Shown here: piece after piece, positions 52,501 to 64,000 of the stretch
Position numbering within the stretch: position 1 is the first letter of the stretch
How the letters are laid out: each line of letters starts with the position of its first letter
Made by a program: the position numbers and the translations under genes
The notes under the pieces: model-generated
Told to the model about the DNA's origin: nothing
The model's database searches: none
Seen by the model: only the letters and a program-made list of their open reading frames with translations
Assembly: GCA_035582835.1 (NCBI GenBank)
Contig: JAYKAV010000012.1
Span: 1,267,877 to 1,331,876, forward strand
Direction of reading: 5' to 3'
From: Phoebastria nigripes
Lineage: Eukaryota > Chordata > Aves > Procellariiformes > Diomedeidae
Length of the DNA stretch: 64,000 nucleotides

Positions 52501-55236
52501 AAGAATATAAGAGACAAAACTACATAGAAACTTACATTACCAAGTCACTAAAGATATCCAGTAAGGTTGAATAAAAGAGAAATATTTACTTTCTCCCCAT
52601 GTTTTATGTAATGCATTTGTACACTGTTGTTGACATAAAGCTCGTGTAATGTCCGTGGACACACTGATGCACCAGTAAATGCTCCAGCAGACACTCTGCA
52701 TTGGGAGGAGGCGGCTGCAGCGTTCCCCATGGGTGTCACACCAGCACCCTGCCCTGGTTTCAGGAGCCCAGGGTATCACAGGTCTGCTGCAGCAAGTGCT
52801 GAAAAAAATTCTCCCATCTTTTCCACGGTTTACAAAAGTCCCACCCCATATTCAGCTGGGCAGGACAGATGGGAGGACTATGGCCTCTTTACTCCCCGCG
52901 GAGCACGACTGGTGCTCCTGCAGGACGGTGGGATTCTGCGCAGCCCTCCCTAAAGGCAGCTGGCAGGAGAAAGCATAAGGGTTTAATGTAATGCATCTAC
53001 CGCAGTAGACACGGAAACAATTTGCTTCTGGAGACAAGAACGACCGCGGTTTGGGGGGGCTTGGGGTTTTTTTTTTTTTTGAATGCAGAGAAAGAAAAAC
53101 AGCAAGCGAAACAGGGTGCAATTTACCACTCTTTCACTGAGCTGCTCTTGGGACAACACAATAAAATCCTGCTGCTCTCTGCAGTCAAGCTGACACATTT
53201 TCAATCTCCCCTGAATCATTTTTGAACATCTAAATGAAACTTTGTATTGAATATAAATGGGAAATAGTACTTGCTTAGCTCAAACATGTATTTTTATTTG
53301 ATCTGGGGGGTGGGAGTTGGTATGGGAAAAATTTTTTCAGGACAATACAAACAGGTAAGGTGGTATCCTGCAAATTGAAGTTCTGCAAAACTATCTCCAG
53401 ACTTCAAGGAATTCAAATTGCTAATTAGCTTCAAATAAAAGAGAGTGAATCTAACTGGGATAAGAGAAGTGCAATCAAATGGCACAGGCCTTCCCCATTT
53501 CTTGTAAATAAGCAAACAGATACAGTCAGGAAACTTACTGATGTTAAGATAAAACCACAGAAGGGCAAAAAGCATTAACATGGAGGCACCATCACCAGTA
53601 CTATTTTTCCATTTTTCTCCAATTAAGTATGCCTCAGTATACTGTAGCTTACATGGTAAGCTGTGCATAATAAAAAATACACACTGTGTTCAGCACTGCC
53701 AAGTCAATATTGTTTTTGGCGTATAAGCAATTGCATTTCCTTATTTTGTGAGCTTTTATCTGTAGAAACCTAGTGTTACATTCTCTTTTTCACAGTTAAT
53801 AATACCTTAAAGCTTATGCTAATTAGTTGAGCAGTCTCTATGATACCACACCTTTTATGGTATTTTCACAAGACATATATTGTAGTAACAGCCTGAACTT
53901 ATGTGGGACAATCTTTGTGCAATCTTGCTTCAAAAAAAAGTAACCACAAAATGACATTTGCTTCNGCTTTGTAGTTGCAATCAGTATATAGTACACATAT
54001 TTGTTAAATTTGTTGAAATGCAGTTGACCGAATGAGAATACTATGCAAAGTGAATTGCTTTCCCTTCAGGCATTAATTATCAGTGTATCTCGACTGTTCT
54101 CCTCCACTCTTTACATTCTCTGACGTTTCATCTCTTCCTTGATTGGGAGCAACCATCCTATAAATAGATTTTTTTGGCAGTAATTGGGAATAAAACTGAC
54201 TAGCATGGACTGTAATCATTTGAAAAATTCGGCCTCCAACTGAATAATTGTACAGTTTTTGAATGCCTGATATACTCCCTTGCTGCCTCTAACGGTTGTT
54301 TTGCATTTAATGAGTCTTTGTAGGTTTAAGGTAAGGAAAAAAAAAATATTATAAAGCTTCATAACAGAGTAGCAAGACTTTGGACAAGTTATGCTGGTTT
54401 ACTGGTCCAGTAATCTGGAGTCTATATGACTGCTACAGAAACAAACCAAGTGTTAAGAGAAGAGAGTATGACTGGGACATGTATGTGTGGGACAAACACT
54501 TTCACTCGGGATGGAGTCAGGAGTGGGGTCCTGTAATCAGCAAGAGCGGTGAGGAGCAGGAGGACGCAGAGCTCACCTTCTCGCACAACTGTCACAAGTG
54601 GAGGCAGTGGGCAAGAGCTGCGAAGACTGTGTGCACGGCAGGGGCAGAGATGAACTGTTTGCACTGCTCTCTGGGGTATGCCGCGTAACTGCAACTGTCA
54701 GATGGGCTCGTCAAGGCATAAAAAAATATAAGGGGTTATAATAATCAGCTGTAAGATAAAATGCATTACATGAGTATCTAAGGAGACATTGCTAACTTTA
54801 GCAATGCAGCATTTCCGAACGCAAGGTAAATTCTTCCCTCTGGTGTGCCCATGAAGTCCAACAACAACTTTATACCTCCTGAACTAGAGTTACCATCCAC
54901 ATTCCCGTTCACCCAAGTTAAGCTTGGCACATGCACCAATTCTTTGTAAGAAATATCTTTTTCTAAGAATCTTATTTTATATACAAAATTCATTTAAATG
55001 ATGATATACAATAGTTATTTTAAAGCCCAAGTAAATGAAGTTTTCATTTAAATAGAGCCTCTTTTTTCATAACAAGGGAAATTTGATATAGCAGAAGATG
55101 CAACCAATATATTTAATATTGCACAGTCTCTAATTTATTGGGAAGAAAGAGCCAGTTACTGAGAATTGAAGCATAGTCCAATCAAATAAAACAATTTACA
55201 TTAACACCCCTAGCAGCAGCATCCACAGATCATGTA
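49531..55236. other. non-coding DNA
   Basis: No supported gene. GC-richer spans with modest CpG occur near 51,370-51,560 and 51,860-52,030, giving overlapping open frames on both strands that I reject as genes. An 11-13-base T-run with an adjacent G-run lies near 53,052-53,080. A 102-codon frame at 54,380-54,688 is also mirrored on the minus strand and has no recognisable domain. Confidence 0.5.
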
Positions 55237-55263
55237 TCACTTGGTGCTCTAACCACTGAACTA
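55237..55263 (-). mobile_element. tRNA-like SINE head scrap
   Basis: On the minus strand the sequence reads TAGTTCAGTGGTTAGAGCACC, a close match to a tRNA A-box region as found at the heads of tRNA-derived SINEs (MIR and relatives). No matching B-box or acceptor stem is apparent, so it is not a tRNA gene. It is probably a decayed SINE end, but a short match like this could be chance. Confidence 0.4.
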
Positions 55264-55290
55264 GTTTCTTGCAGAATGCTGCAAGAAACT
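55263..55290. repeat. perfect 12-bp hairpin with 4-base loop
   Basis: AGTTTCTTGCAG (55,263-55,274) is exactly complementary in reverse to CTGCAAGAAACT (55,279-55,290), with AATG between. It directly abuts the tRNA-like scrap. In RNA this would make a stable short stem-loop. Confidence 0.9.
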
Positions 55291-58200
55291 CAAGGGTTGG
55301 AAGTTTATTCTGCAAAAGAACATGACCCCAGGCAACCTCCGACAGCATGATTTCAGGGTTGAAAATCATCCAGAAACTAGCCTGGATAACTTTACTGGAT
55401 GGGTCCCAGACACATTAGACCTACCTAGCGAACTCACACTGATCTGTGCATGCACAGTAGCCTCTCCCTTACTTCTTTTTCTGTTTTTTAAAGACAGCAG
55501 CCTTACATGGCCCAGTCTGCTTCCAAAACACCTCTCCTCACAAATACGTAGCTATGAACTTCAAGGCTGAAGCTTGTAAGACCACAAATCCGTTTCTTCT
55601 GGAACAGGCTGCAAAACTCTGTGCCAGACGACACTGGGATGATCACAGATCTCCTGGAGGGTGCTCTTCCCTCATTTTTTTTCCCCACCAGTGACATGCA
55701 GCAAAGGAAGAGGAAAGATGAGACAGAAAAATAAGTTAAAGTGAACAGTGAGCAGATACAGGAGAAAAACAGAAAAAGAATAGGAAAGGCAGGTAAAAGA
55801 ACTAATTTAGACTCAGCCAGCTCAAAAGAGACCCCAGACAGTGGGTGTAATCTGACCGATGGAGTAAAAGACACGGAACAGGGGGGAAGGCAAGGGCCAC
55901 ATTTACTGACCAGGCCCTTCTGTANAAACACGTTGGAAAAACTCTGCAAGCTCAGATAAGATGAGAGTGAGCAGAGAAATGCCACAGTTGAGGCATCAAA
56001 GCCTTAGTTAAGAGGAGAAGCATAATTTTCATTTCAGCATTTGCCTTCATAAAAAGCTACAGTAACAAGGGAGATGATAAGAACAGTTATTTGCCAACAT
56101 TTTCTAAAAGAAGTTTTTCAGTATCTAAGTAATTGTTCAGATTCCTTTTTCAAAGCCAATTCAAGGTCCCAAGTTTCAAAAATCACTGGAAAGGTGCTGG
56201 CAAGTCACTCGGACACTTTTGCCTAAAGTAATGTAATCTCTCTAATAAAAACTTACCAGAAGCATGACCTACCACAAAGAAAACAAACCTCCAGTGACAA
56301 GAAAAATTCTTTTTCAGACTAAGCAAGCACGTCTTTTTCATACAAGTCAATCACTAAGAGTATATTTTTGCAACTCCCATTACATTTTGCATTTTAGGGT
56401 CCACAGTATTATTGCCTTGGGACTAGACCAGGATTATCTCCCTTTCAAGCCCCATTTGAAGATGAGTGGTGATTAATCCTAGAGAAACAGGATTTTTGTT
56501 AAATTGTTCTTAAAAAAAGATAAATACAACAGCAAAATCTATCAGGACTTCAGTATTTCACCTCCTCCTTCATTCCCCATCTGTATCAGAGTTATTCTGC
56601 ACATTGCTCTTCATGAAAGAAAAGGATTTATAGATATTAATTTCTTAGTCTAGCGAAGCAATAATCTAAGCAGGAAAAAAGTGCAAATCCCAGCATATGT
56701 TGGCCTCAATTTTTCCAGACATTTTAAAGGCAGGAATAACATTGCAGAAATCATCCAGACCTATCCCAGCAGAAGATCACCCATGTAAGAAAAACAGCCC
56801 TTTGGAACTGGGGGCTCTAACAAATGTTCACAAATACTAAATATTACATACCACTCCTGAAAAGGCTTAATCTACTACAGAATTATAACAAGAGCTGGAA
56901 AAACAATTAAAGACCTTGACACAACTAAACCACTGGTCAGGTGTGAGTATTACGAAGCCTCTCCTGACAAGNTTTGGCCATTTTGAGGTGGGACCCGAAC
57001 GCCTGGCACTGAGCTGTTATGGGGGGCAGCCTGAGCTGTGCCCTCACAGGAGCCACGACGCAGCTCTGATCTGACCTGCCAAAAATTTTTCTCCCAAGTC
57101 ATAGCCAAGAAGAGAAACAATGAAGAACAGACAAACACGAAGGGAAAGCAGGGCAATCACAGCAGCTGTTAATTGCAGAAGTTCTGCCCGGCATGAATCC
57201 AAGCCTTACACCGAAGCTGGGGCTGGGCAGCAGATCCTGGCGTGGCGCACGTGGTCCCAGCTCACACGTGGGGCCGAGCAGCCCCCGCCCTCAGTGACGC
57301 ATGGAGCAGGCAGAGCCTACCCGAATTTCTTTATCTTTAACAAGGTTCAGGCTTTTGCTTAATTTTACTCTCTGAACCCTCTGCAATGAGCCACTGCATG
57401 ACTCACCGCGTCCCAAAGCCCCCAGGACTCAGTCTCTGCTTTGGAGCCCCAGCACGCCATGACAAACACAGCCCAGCACACGGACGTGAGTTTTCCGGAG
57501 CCAGCCTCCACCGATGCCCACTGCCCTTCCCACCTGGATGGGGCGCAGCCTGGAGATCTCAAGAACATGAAGCACATGTGCATATTTGTGTCGCAGCATG
57601 AAGCTTGGTCCTTTAATTAACCTGCAACAAGAGGGAAATCTTCCCATGTCTCACCTGTTGTGCAAGGAAAACAAAGGTTTTACATTTCATAACCTATGGA
57701 AACAGCTGCAACAACACACACTTTACAGCCTACAGTATGGCAAAGGGAAAAATAAAATTGAAATGCTCAGGTATCTAGCATTTCACTTGTTTATTTTGAA
57801 GATACAGTCTAGCCACATTTTTAGCAAAATCTCTAGAAGACTCAATACGTACACCCACATTTTAATTATTATGATGTACAGTGTCACTTCTGTGTCAGAT
57901 TCTTGCAACATTTAATATCCAAATTAATAAAAAATTCTGACTATTCATTGGTTCCATGGAGCCAATCAAACTGAGACATGGTATTTCTTGTAGCCCTGCA
58001 GAATACATATTTTACCCAAAAAACTATTCCTAATCACACTGTTTTGAATAATTAGTTCATTGACATTCCTGTGCTAAATAAAATATCATTAGTAATTTAT
58101 AGAAGTTGCACGAAGAGTAATAGTTCAGAAAAGCCCAGTATGAGATAAATTAAGTCTACACCTTCACGAAAGTCATTAAAAGGTAGCTATAATGATATGC

Positions 58201-60320
58201 CCAAGAATTATCATTCAGATAGGCTGAGCAGGAACCCTGCCAGATGTCAACCCTTATCTCAAATACTTAATACTATAGCACTGTAGAAGACTTGTGCTTT
58301 GGTTTTGGAGAGATGCCAGCAAGTCTGCTGGGACTACTGTTTTTGAGAGTCTGCTGGAATTCAGAATAAGGAGGAAAATCAAATCCCGAAACTCCTGCAG
58401 AAAAGGAACACTTTGATTTCCTTTACCAGAGACACCTTTGTGCTTTCTCTCTCATGCTGCTAACCACCACCGTCCGCAGACCCGTATCATTGTCCTTAAA
58501 TCACTCGTAAAGACTTGGCTTGGGTATACCATCCACAGGGACTACAGAAGAGCCAGCTAGGGTCCTGTGAGCTCTGGTCCATATTCACCACCGCTTTCTC
58601 TACAGGGTATTTTTTTGCCCACCTTCCATCTCCCCAGGTGACCATGTGTCCCACCTCCTTTCATCTTCAGATTACGAATATATCCACACAAGCTTTTTGT
58701 TCCCATGCTCTAAGTCTGTACATCAGCAAGGGCTGATGCTTTCTCTCTCCTTCAGCCTTCAAATTCTTTTGTATTTCAGATCTTTCCATGTTATCTTACA
58801 CCTCAGAGACTCAGAGACATGACCTTGCACCATGATGCTATCATTTACTTCATCTGTTCACTTTCATCACTCTATGTGCATATCCTTATCGTATTATTTA
58901 TTATTCCACACAGAGTTTTGCAGTCAGGAAATGTATGAATTAAGTAACATACATGAAAGAGCGTTATGAAATGAAGGCACATCATCCTCAGTTGTTCATA
59001 TTAGCAATACAAGTGATAGAGGGAAGTGGTCTATGGCAGCCTAATTAATTTCCTGCTACCTTTCATCCAATTACTAGGGGTTTGGGGCTTTTTTAAAGCT
59101 TAATAATAGGAAGCAATATTATTTATAGATTTACTTAGTGGGGAAAAAATAAACAGTGTAACTTTAAGTGAAGAACTTAAAATATACACATTCTATACAC
59201 AACTTCAGCTACCTGAAAGAGTATTGATTAAATATACTCATCACTTCCAAATTAAATTTCTTTTCAAAATATTTAAATATAAAAATAAAGCAGGCCTGCA
59301 CAATGTGTAGCCGTCTATATTCATACCTAAACGGGTTTCATATTGAAAAATATTGAAGTAGCACTCCTGTATCAAGATGAGGATTCCAGAAAACAGCTAC
59401 TGCCTTATGTCCTTTTTCCAAAATAGAAAGATAACAACTCATCTTGTTTAGGAGAAGAACGATGGTATCAGTCATAAAACATTCAAGTTTATTTTTAATC
59501 CTGATGATAGTAAATGTGAAAGGATTGGTGAAAACACGCTCTAGCAATCAGCTATTTTTATACGAGTTTTGTGCCACATGGTAACATTATTTGGCTGTGG
59601 TTTACTATCAAATTGACAGCCACCTCCTGAGGATCTTCGCTAGTGTTACGAAAATTTATATTCTTCATATTGGTTTGATTAACTCGAATCCAAACCCGAG
59701 ACAAACTTTTTTGATATGATCCGATTGTTGCATCGTTCTATTCTTAGTTTACAGTGACAACAAATGGACACTGAGGATATTTTTCTTAACTTGTTTTTGT
59801 GTGTGACTATAATTTATGAAAAAGATTTCAAGGCACAGCCCAAGTAATTGGGAATCTCAGGAAAAAGGAGGAGGTTGCAGAGGGATACTGACACACAAAT
59901 AGGACATTAGTCAAGAAAGTTCTTTGAAGATCATTTCCTTGGTGCTCAGTATCAAGCTCTGTTTCTATTTACTGCTGAATATAAGTCGTAACAGCATGCA
60001 ATGAGATCCCAGCAAAGCTCCTCTCCTGCAAGGCAGCCTTCTCGGGGAGAGCAGGCAAGAGGCAGGGCCACAGCCTCAGCACAATCCTCCTGCCCCAGCC
60101 CCAAACAATGCTGGCAGAGCTCGCTTTGAATCCAAGTGCTCCTGATCATTTAAACTGCGTCTGCCTTGAGGCTTTGCCCTTGCAAAGTCTTGACACTCCG
60201 GAGAGAAAAATGGTTAGTTCACCCATGCACATCACTGGCTTTTGTCTTTAGTAGCCAGCAGCACAGACCAGGAGGAGATTTGTAGAGCGGTACAGTTGGT
60301 GCTGAGGTCCTGCCATCCAT
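55291..60320. other. non-coding DNA
   Basis: No supported gene. The span includes a GC- and CpG-richer patch at about 56,990-57,560 with two CACGTG E-boxes (57,248 and 57,265), a pyrimidine-rich stretch around 58,560-58,760 and AT-rich sequence around 59,100-59,340. Open frames there are mirrored on the opposite strand and carry no domain I recognise. Confidence 0.5.
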
Positions 60321-60506
60321 AACACACACAGACACACACACACACAGACACACACACACACAGACACACACACACACAGACACACACACACACAGACACA
60401 CNNNNNNNNNNNNNNNNNNNNNNNNNACACACACAGACACACACACACACAGACACACACACACACAGACACACACACACACAGACACACACACACACAG
60501 ACACAC
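60321..60506 (+). repeat. CA-rich minisatellite with 16-bp unit
   Basis: The tract consists of CA dinucleotides interrupted by a G exactly every 16 bases (G at 60,331, 60,347, 60,363, 60,379 and 60,395; then 60,436, 60,452, 60,468, 60,484 and 60,500). The unit is therefore a 16-base CA/GA repeat rather than a plain dinucleotide microsatellite. It contains an n-run (60,402-60,426). The minus-strand open frames with alternating Cys and Val are translations of this repeat. Confidence 0.95.
60402..60426. other. assembly gap (25 n)
   Basis: A run of 25 n lies inside the minisatellite. The period-16 phase is broken across it: the G positions on either side are 41 apart, which is 9 more than two units. 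The gap length is therefore a placeholder and true copy number is unknown. Confidence 0.9.
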
Positions 60507-63500
60507 TTCAAAGGGATTTTCCTTCAAACCTAGTGCTACCTTTGACCTGCAGACTGAATGGCCATAAGTGGTTACAGCACCTGAGCCGTGCTCCTGGAGC
60601 ACAGATCCCATTCAGATCCATCCGAAAGGAACTTGGTCCATGCATTCCCGACACCTCCTGCACACCCACTGGAGCGGCAGCAAGGACTGAGATTCATTCC
60701 AGAAGCACACTCCTGCTCCCAACTGCAATGCTAATGGCAAATGTATCAACTAAAAAATATATCCATGTCAGAGCTAGTTTTAATTACCAAAATAGTCTAT
60801 TCAGAATGGGAGTCCTGAACAGCAAAACTCCAGCGCTCAGAGTGCTTTTGTAGCAACGCTGCAGAGCATGGTTCAATTGCAGCAGTTTTAGCGAGAGCAG
60901 GAGCTGACTTTCTGAGCAGCTGTCCAGACTATCTCACCATCTCTCGCCCATCCAGGCAGGCTGCCAAACCCACTGCTGCCTCTCTCCTTACTTGCTGCCA
61001 GGCTCCCACCCTCCTCCCCTGCCCGCTGCTGCAGCACCAGCCCTCAGCGTTCCCTCTCCCTTGCCCACTCCGTTGTCCTGAAGCCAAGGTTACTCACTTT
61101 GCTTGCTCAAAACACTGCAGTTCCCAATACACATATATGTGCAGCATCTTTTGAACTTTCGTTTTTCCATCTGAAACAGGTTGGTATTTATCTCCTTTTC
61201 ATAAAAAAATGGACGCTGCAGATATTTGGTGAGAGACTGAGAAATTCCACTTAAAATTCAATTGCTTTACACAGATGCAGCAGCAAGTAAGCTGGATTTT
61301 TGTCTTTTTCCTGTTTTCTGTAAGCCTTTTTTGCATACTTGTTGGAACTCCTTATCTGATTAATAAAGTAACAGTTAACCAGTTGGAGATTTGGAACTAC
61401 TGTTGCTCAGCTTTTCCTGCCAAAGCTCTTTTAGTTACCAACAAACACAAAGGGGGGAAGAGACTCATACTTGCTGTTCTGGAGAACTGCCAAGCTCCCA
61501 ATAAAACCTCGCACGTGCTCCTGAATTCCACATCTCTCTCGCTGCTGTGCGGGCAGTTGGCCACTCTCTGTTATATTTAAGTGGTACAGAGCACAAACGA
61601 GTCTGAAAGAAGAAATGTATAAAAGGAATACGGCCTTGCACTGTCCCTAACATTACGTAACCCCAAAAAAACCCTAACTGAAAGTTGAGTAGAGAAACCC
61701 CATTTCCTTTCTTTTATCTGGAAACGTGCCCTTCACAGCACCACTAGTGGATTGACAAAAAAGCATGCACTATCGTAGCAACATAAACAAATAAACNTTC
61801 TCATATATGAAGGATTTATACATCCTATCCATGAAGAATCGAGTGGTTTTTGCCAAAGGAGAAAACAATTAATAGCCTCAGTGCACAAATATACAATATA
61901 CATGCAAGGTGGTGGCACGCGGATGCACAGACCTCCCGTACACAATCCATATGATGCACAAACACAAGTGCTGCCCGTCACCTGTCCTTGGCATTGAAGG
62001 CACAGGCTCAGATAACCCTCAAAGTAAACCACCACGTGTTACAGGGCAAGGGTTTGAAGATCCGCAGTTAACAGAAGGCAGCTGCTTCAAAGCTTACGGA
62101 ATTCCAAAGCGATCACAGTGAGCTCCCTGGATGCCGCTTACAAACTTTGGAATGACGGTGAAGGTGGTGGCGTATAGATACCATATGCCACCCAGTCACG
62201 CAGAAGAAAGTAATTATAATGGATGTCATTTCTGTCCTGCAAACACACTACAACAAAGTTAACCTGTTAACAGATTGGAGTGCTTTCACTCGCACCAGCA
62301 ACAACAAGAGCTGCCCATTTGGCTTTACGCTGGTGCCCATCCAGTGTCTTCCCAGCCAGCTAAAGGGACCAGTAGCCCAGCTCTGTCATTAGCAACAATC
62401 CAATAATAAAGCCAAAATGCAATGGGTCAAAACCAGACAGGATCTATTACCTGCAAAGTAAAATCAAAACTCTGTTGTCAAAACACTCAGAGGATGTTTA
62501 CGTGGCATTTTTCACGGTCTCGCAATCTGCATCCCATTTCTGGTGCCTTCTCATTTTGGCTCTTCCAACAGTGATGGGAAGTTTGTGCAGCATAAAGATC
62601 AGAAACTATCCAACAGAAGAAACATTTATTTTTGTGTCACTACCCCTATTTCATTTATAATGGCATTCATCTTCTGTTTATATAACAACAGGCAGGTTTC
62701 CCTGCTGTGGCTGTGAATCAGGACAATACATTACTTGTTTCCATACAAGAAATCTGCAGGGGAAAGGCACCTTACACTCACGTCACTTTGTTTAACGTGT
62801 GGGAGTCGGGCTTGGCACTTCACAGGAACAGATGCTGGGATAACTTTCTAATTAAAGGCATGCACATACTGTCAGGTCCTTTAGGCCTCCTTCTTTTGCA
62901 CCTTAAAGGTAATAATACGTGATAGATAAGGGCATGCGGATTGCATGGACCTATTTTATAATTCTGCTGCACTGACATTTCGAAGGAGCATTATGTTGAC
63001 CCATGAGCTCCACAGGTCTTCAAAACTGCAAAACCACTGCAATTAAGAGACGTTGATACATCCCAATAGTTATTAAAACAATCTGAAAACAAAGAGAGAG
63101 ATCATGGGGGGCGGGGGTGAGGAGAAAGAGCTTTGCTTAAAGCTGGGTACATCTAACAGAAGTATGTCGTTTTCACAAAATCGTGACATATTTTTTGGTA
63201 TAATCTTGCTGCACATTTAATAGAGAATTTCTTTCACCACTGCTCTGAAACAGGCACAGCCACTGCAACCCCCAGGTCCAGGTGCAGAGCCTCCCCTGTA
63301 ACCTCACTGCAAAGAACAGTGTTTCTGGCTGTATATTACTATATCATCACTCGCAGGACCCAACAGGAGGCCGCTTGCACCCTACAGGTATGGACCTGCC
63401 AAAGGGCCACAAGAAATCTGAAGCCTAAAGGCAGGATCCTTCCTCCAGAGCTGTATTCCTCACACTTTTCGATGCTTCCCCTCTCAAGAGTGGCAACAAC

Positions 63501-64000
63501 AGCTCCAAGCTGAACAAAAACTTCCTTCCCAGTAAGAGCTGGGACTGGGCGTGACACCAGTGAGTGCTGACCCAGCTCGCAGTGCTGGGGACAGCGTGGC
63601 GAGAGTCCGCCACATTCAGCCTCCGAGATGCGCAGGCACGGAAGATGTGGCACAATTTAGGTATTTTTTTATTGTACATTTCATTACCTTCTCTTTAGCT
63701 CATGACCTTACAGGATCAGGCTATCTGGGAAGGAGGCCTGGACTTTGAGCCATCTGTTTTCAGATCAAGTGAGATCAAGTGAGAATTACGCTCAAATCAA
63801 TTGACTTTTAGTGATTGAAGGCCTATAGGAAAAAGAAGATATGGAACTTGGTATTCACTCACTGACTCATCAAGTTTGGGCCTCGATAAAACAGGCCGTA
63901 GTAAATGAATGCAAAGCTTCATTAAACACATGGCTTCCTAAGGAAGGAGCAACAACCTTTTGTTCGTCCACTGGATCTGTGGCTTAATGAAACAGCAGAT
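60507..64000. other. non-coding DNA to the window end
   Basis: No supported gene. A GC-richer, CT-rich span lies near 60,930-61,080, and GTTAACCTGTTAAC at 62,258-62,271 is a small palindrome. A 10-base unit (gatcaagtga) is tandemly doubled at 63,763-63,782. The open frames have no recognisable domains. The next gene downstream of LRRN1 is not reached. Confidence 0.5.

Noticed and set aside
54380..54688. 102-codon plus-strand frame
   Set aside because: A similar-length frame is open on the opposite strand (54,422-54,694) and no domain is visible.
60219..60611. Cys/Val-repeat protein or CRISPR-like array at the CA tract
   Set aside because: It is a CA/GA minisatellite with a 16-bp period, has no unique spacers, and sits in vertebrate DNA.

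Overview
This window looks like chromosomal DNA from a sauropsid vertebrate, most likely a bird. The single convincing protein-coding gene is LRRN1 (leucine-rich repeat neuronal protein 1), a 716-residue vertebrate neuronal membrane protein. The recognisable repeats are old CR1 LINE and MIR/CORE-SINE relics typical of amniotes. There is no Alu, mammalian L1, bacterial operon or phage module. Repeat density is low, which suits a bird better than a turtle or crocodilian, but the species cannot be fixed from the sequence alone. Scattered single n calls and one 25-n run mark this as a draft assembly.

Layout. Positions 1 to about 12,360 are non-coding upstream DNA with a MIR-like SINE (about 5,862-6,035) and two small GC-rich patches (6.15 and 6.95 kb). 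Positions about 12,366-13,985 form a strong CpG island. It holds a dense Sp1-type GC-box cluster folded into a 76-bp near-perfect palindrome, a CCAAT box and a good splice donor at 12,809/12,810; I infer this is the LRRN1 promoter and non-coding exon 1. Positions 12,810-29,616 are then one large, mostly AT-rich intron. It contains a POU-type palindrome inside the island, a perfect 43-bp tandem duplication at 24.1 kb and a GC-rich patch at 18 kb. A good acceptor at 29,616/29,617 opens exon 2, which carries the remaining 5' UTR, the complete uninterrupted coding sequence (29,848-31,998) and an AU-rich 3' UTR with candidate poly(A) signals at 32,268 and 33,187.

Positions from about 33.2 kb to 64 kb are downstream non-coding DNA. 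They hold old CR1 copies (44.15-44.53 kb and 45.85-46.01 kb, minus orientation), diffuse ancient repeat debris (37.5-37.8 kb), an AT-rich low-complexity tract (47.8 kb), a poly-T/poly-A pair (49.5 kb), a tRNA-like SINE scrap beside a perfect 12-bp hairpin (55.25 kb), a GC-rich patch with twin CACGTG boxes (57.2 kb) and a 16-bp-unit CA/GA minisatellite interrupted by the assembly gap (60.3-60.5 kb).

This is a single-gene landscape: a CpG-island promoter, a long intron and wide flanks, as is usual for developmentally regulated neural genes. I found no undescribed multi-gene system. The most unusual items are the GC-box palindrome at the promoter, the POU palindrome just inside intron 1, the exact 43-bp duplication and the misphased minisatellite gap.
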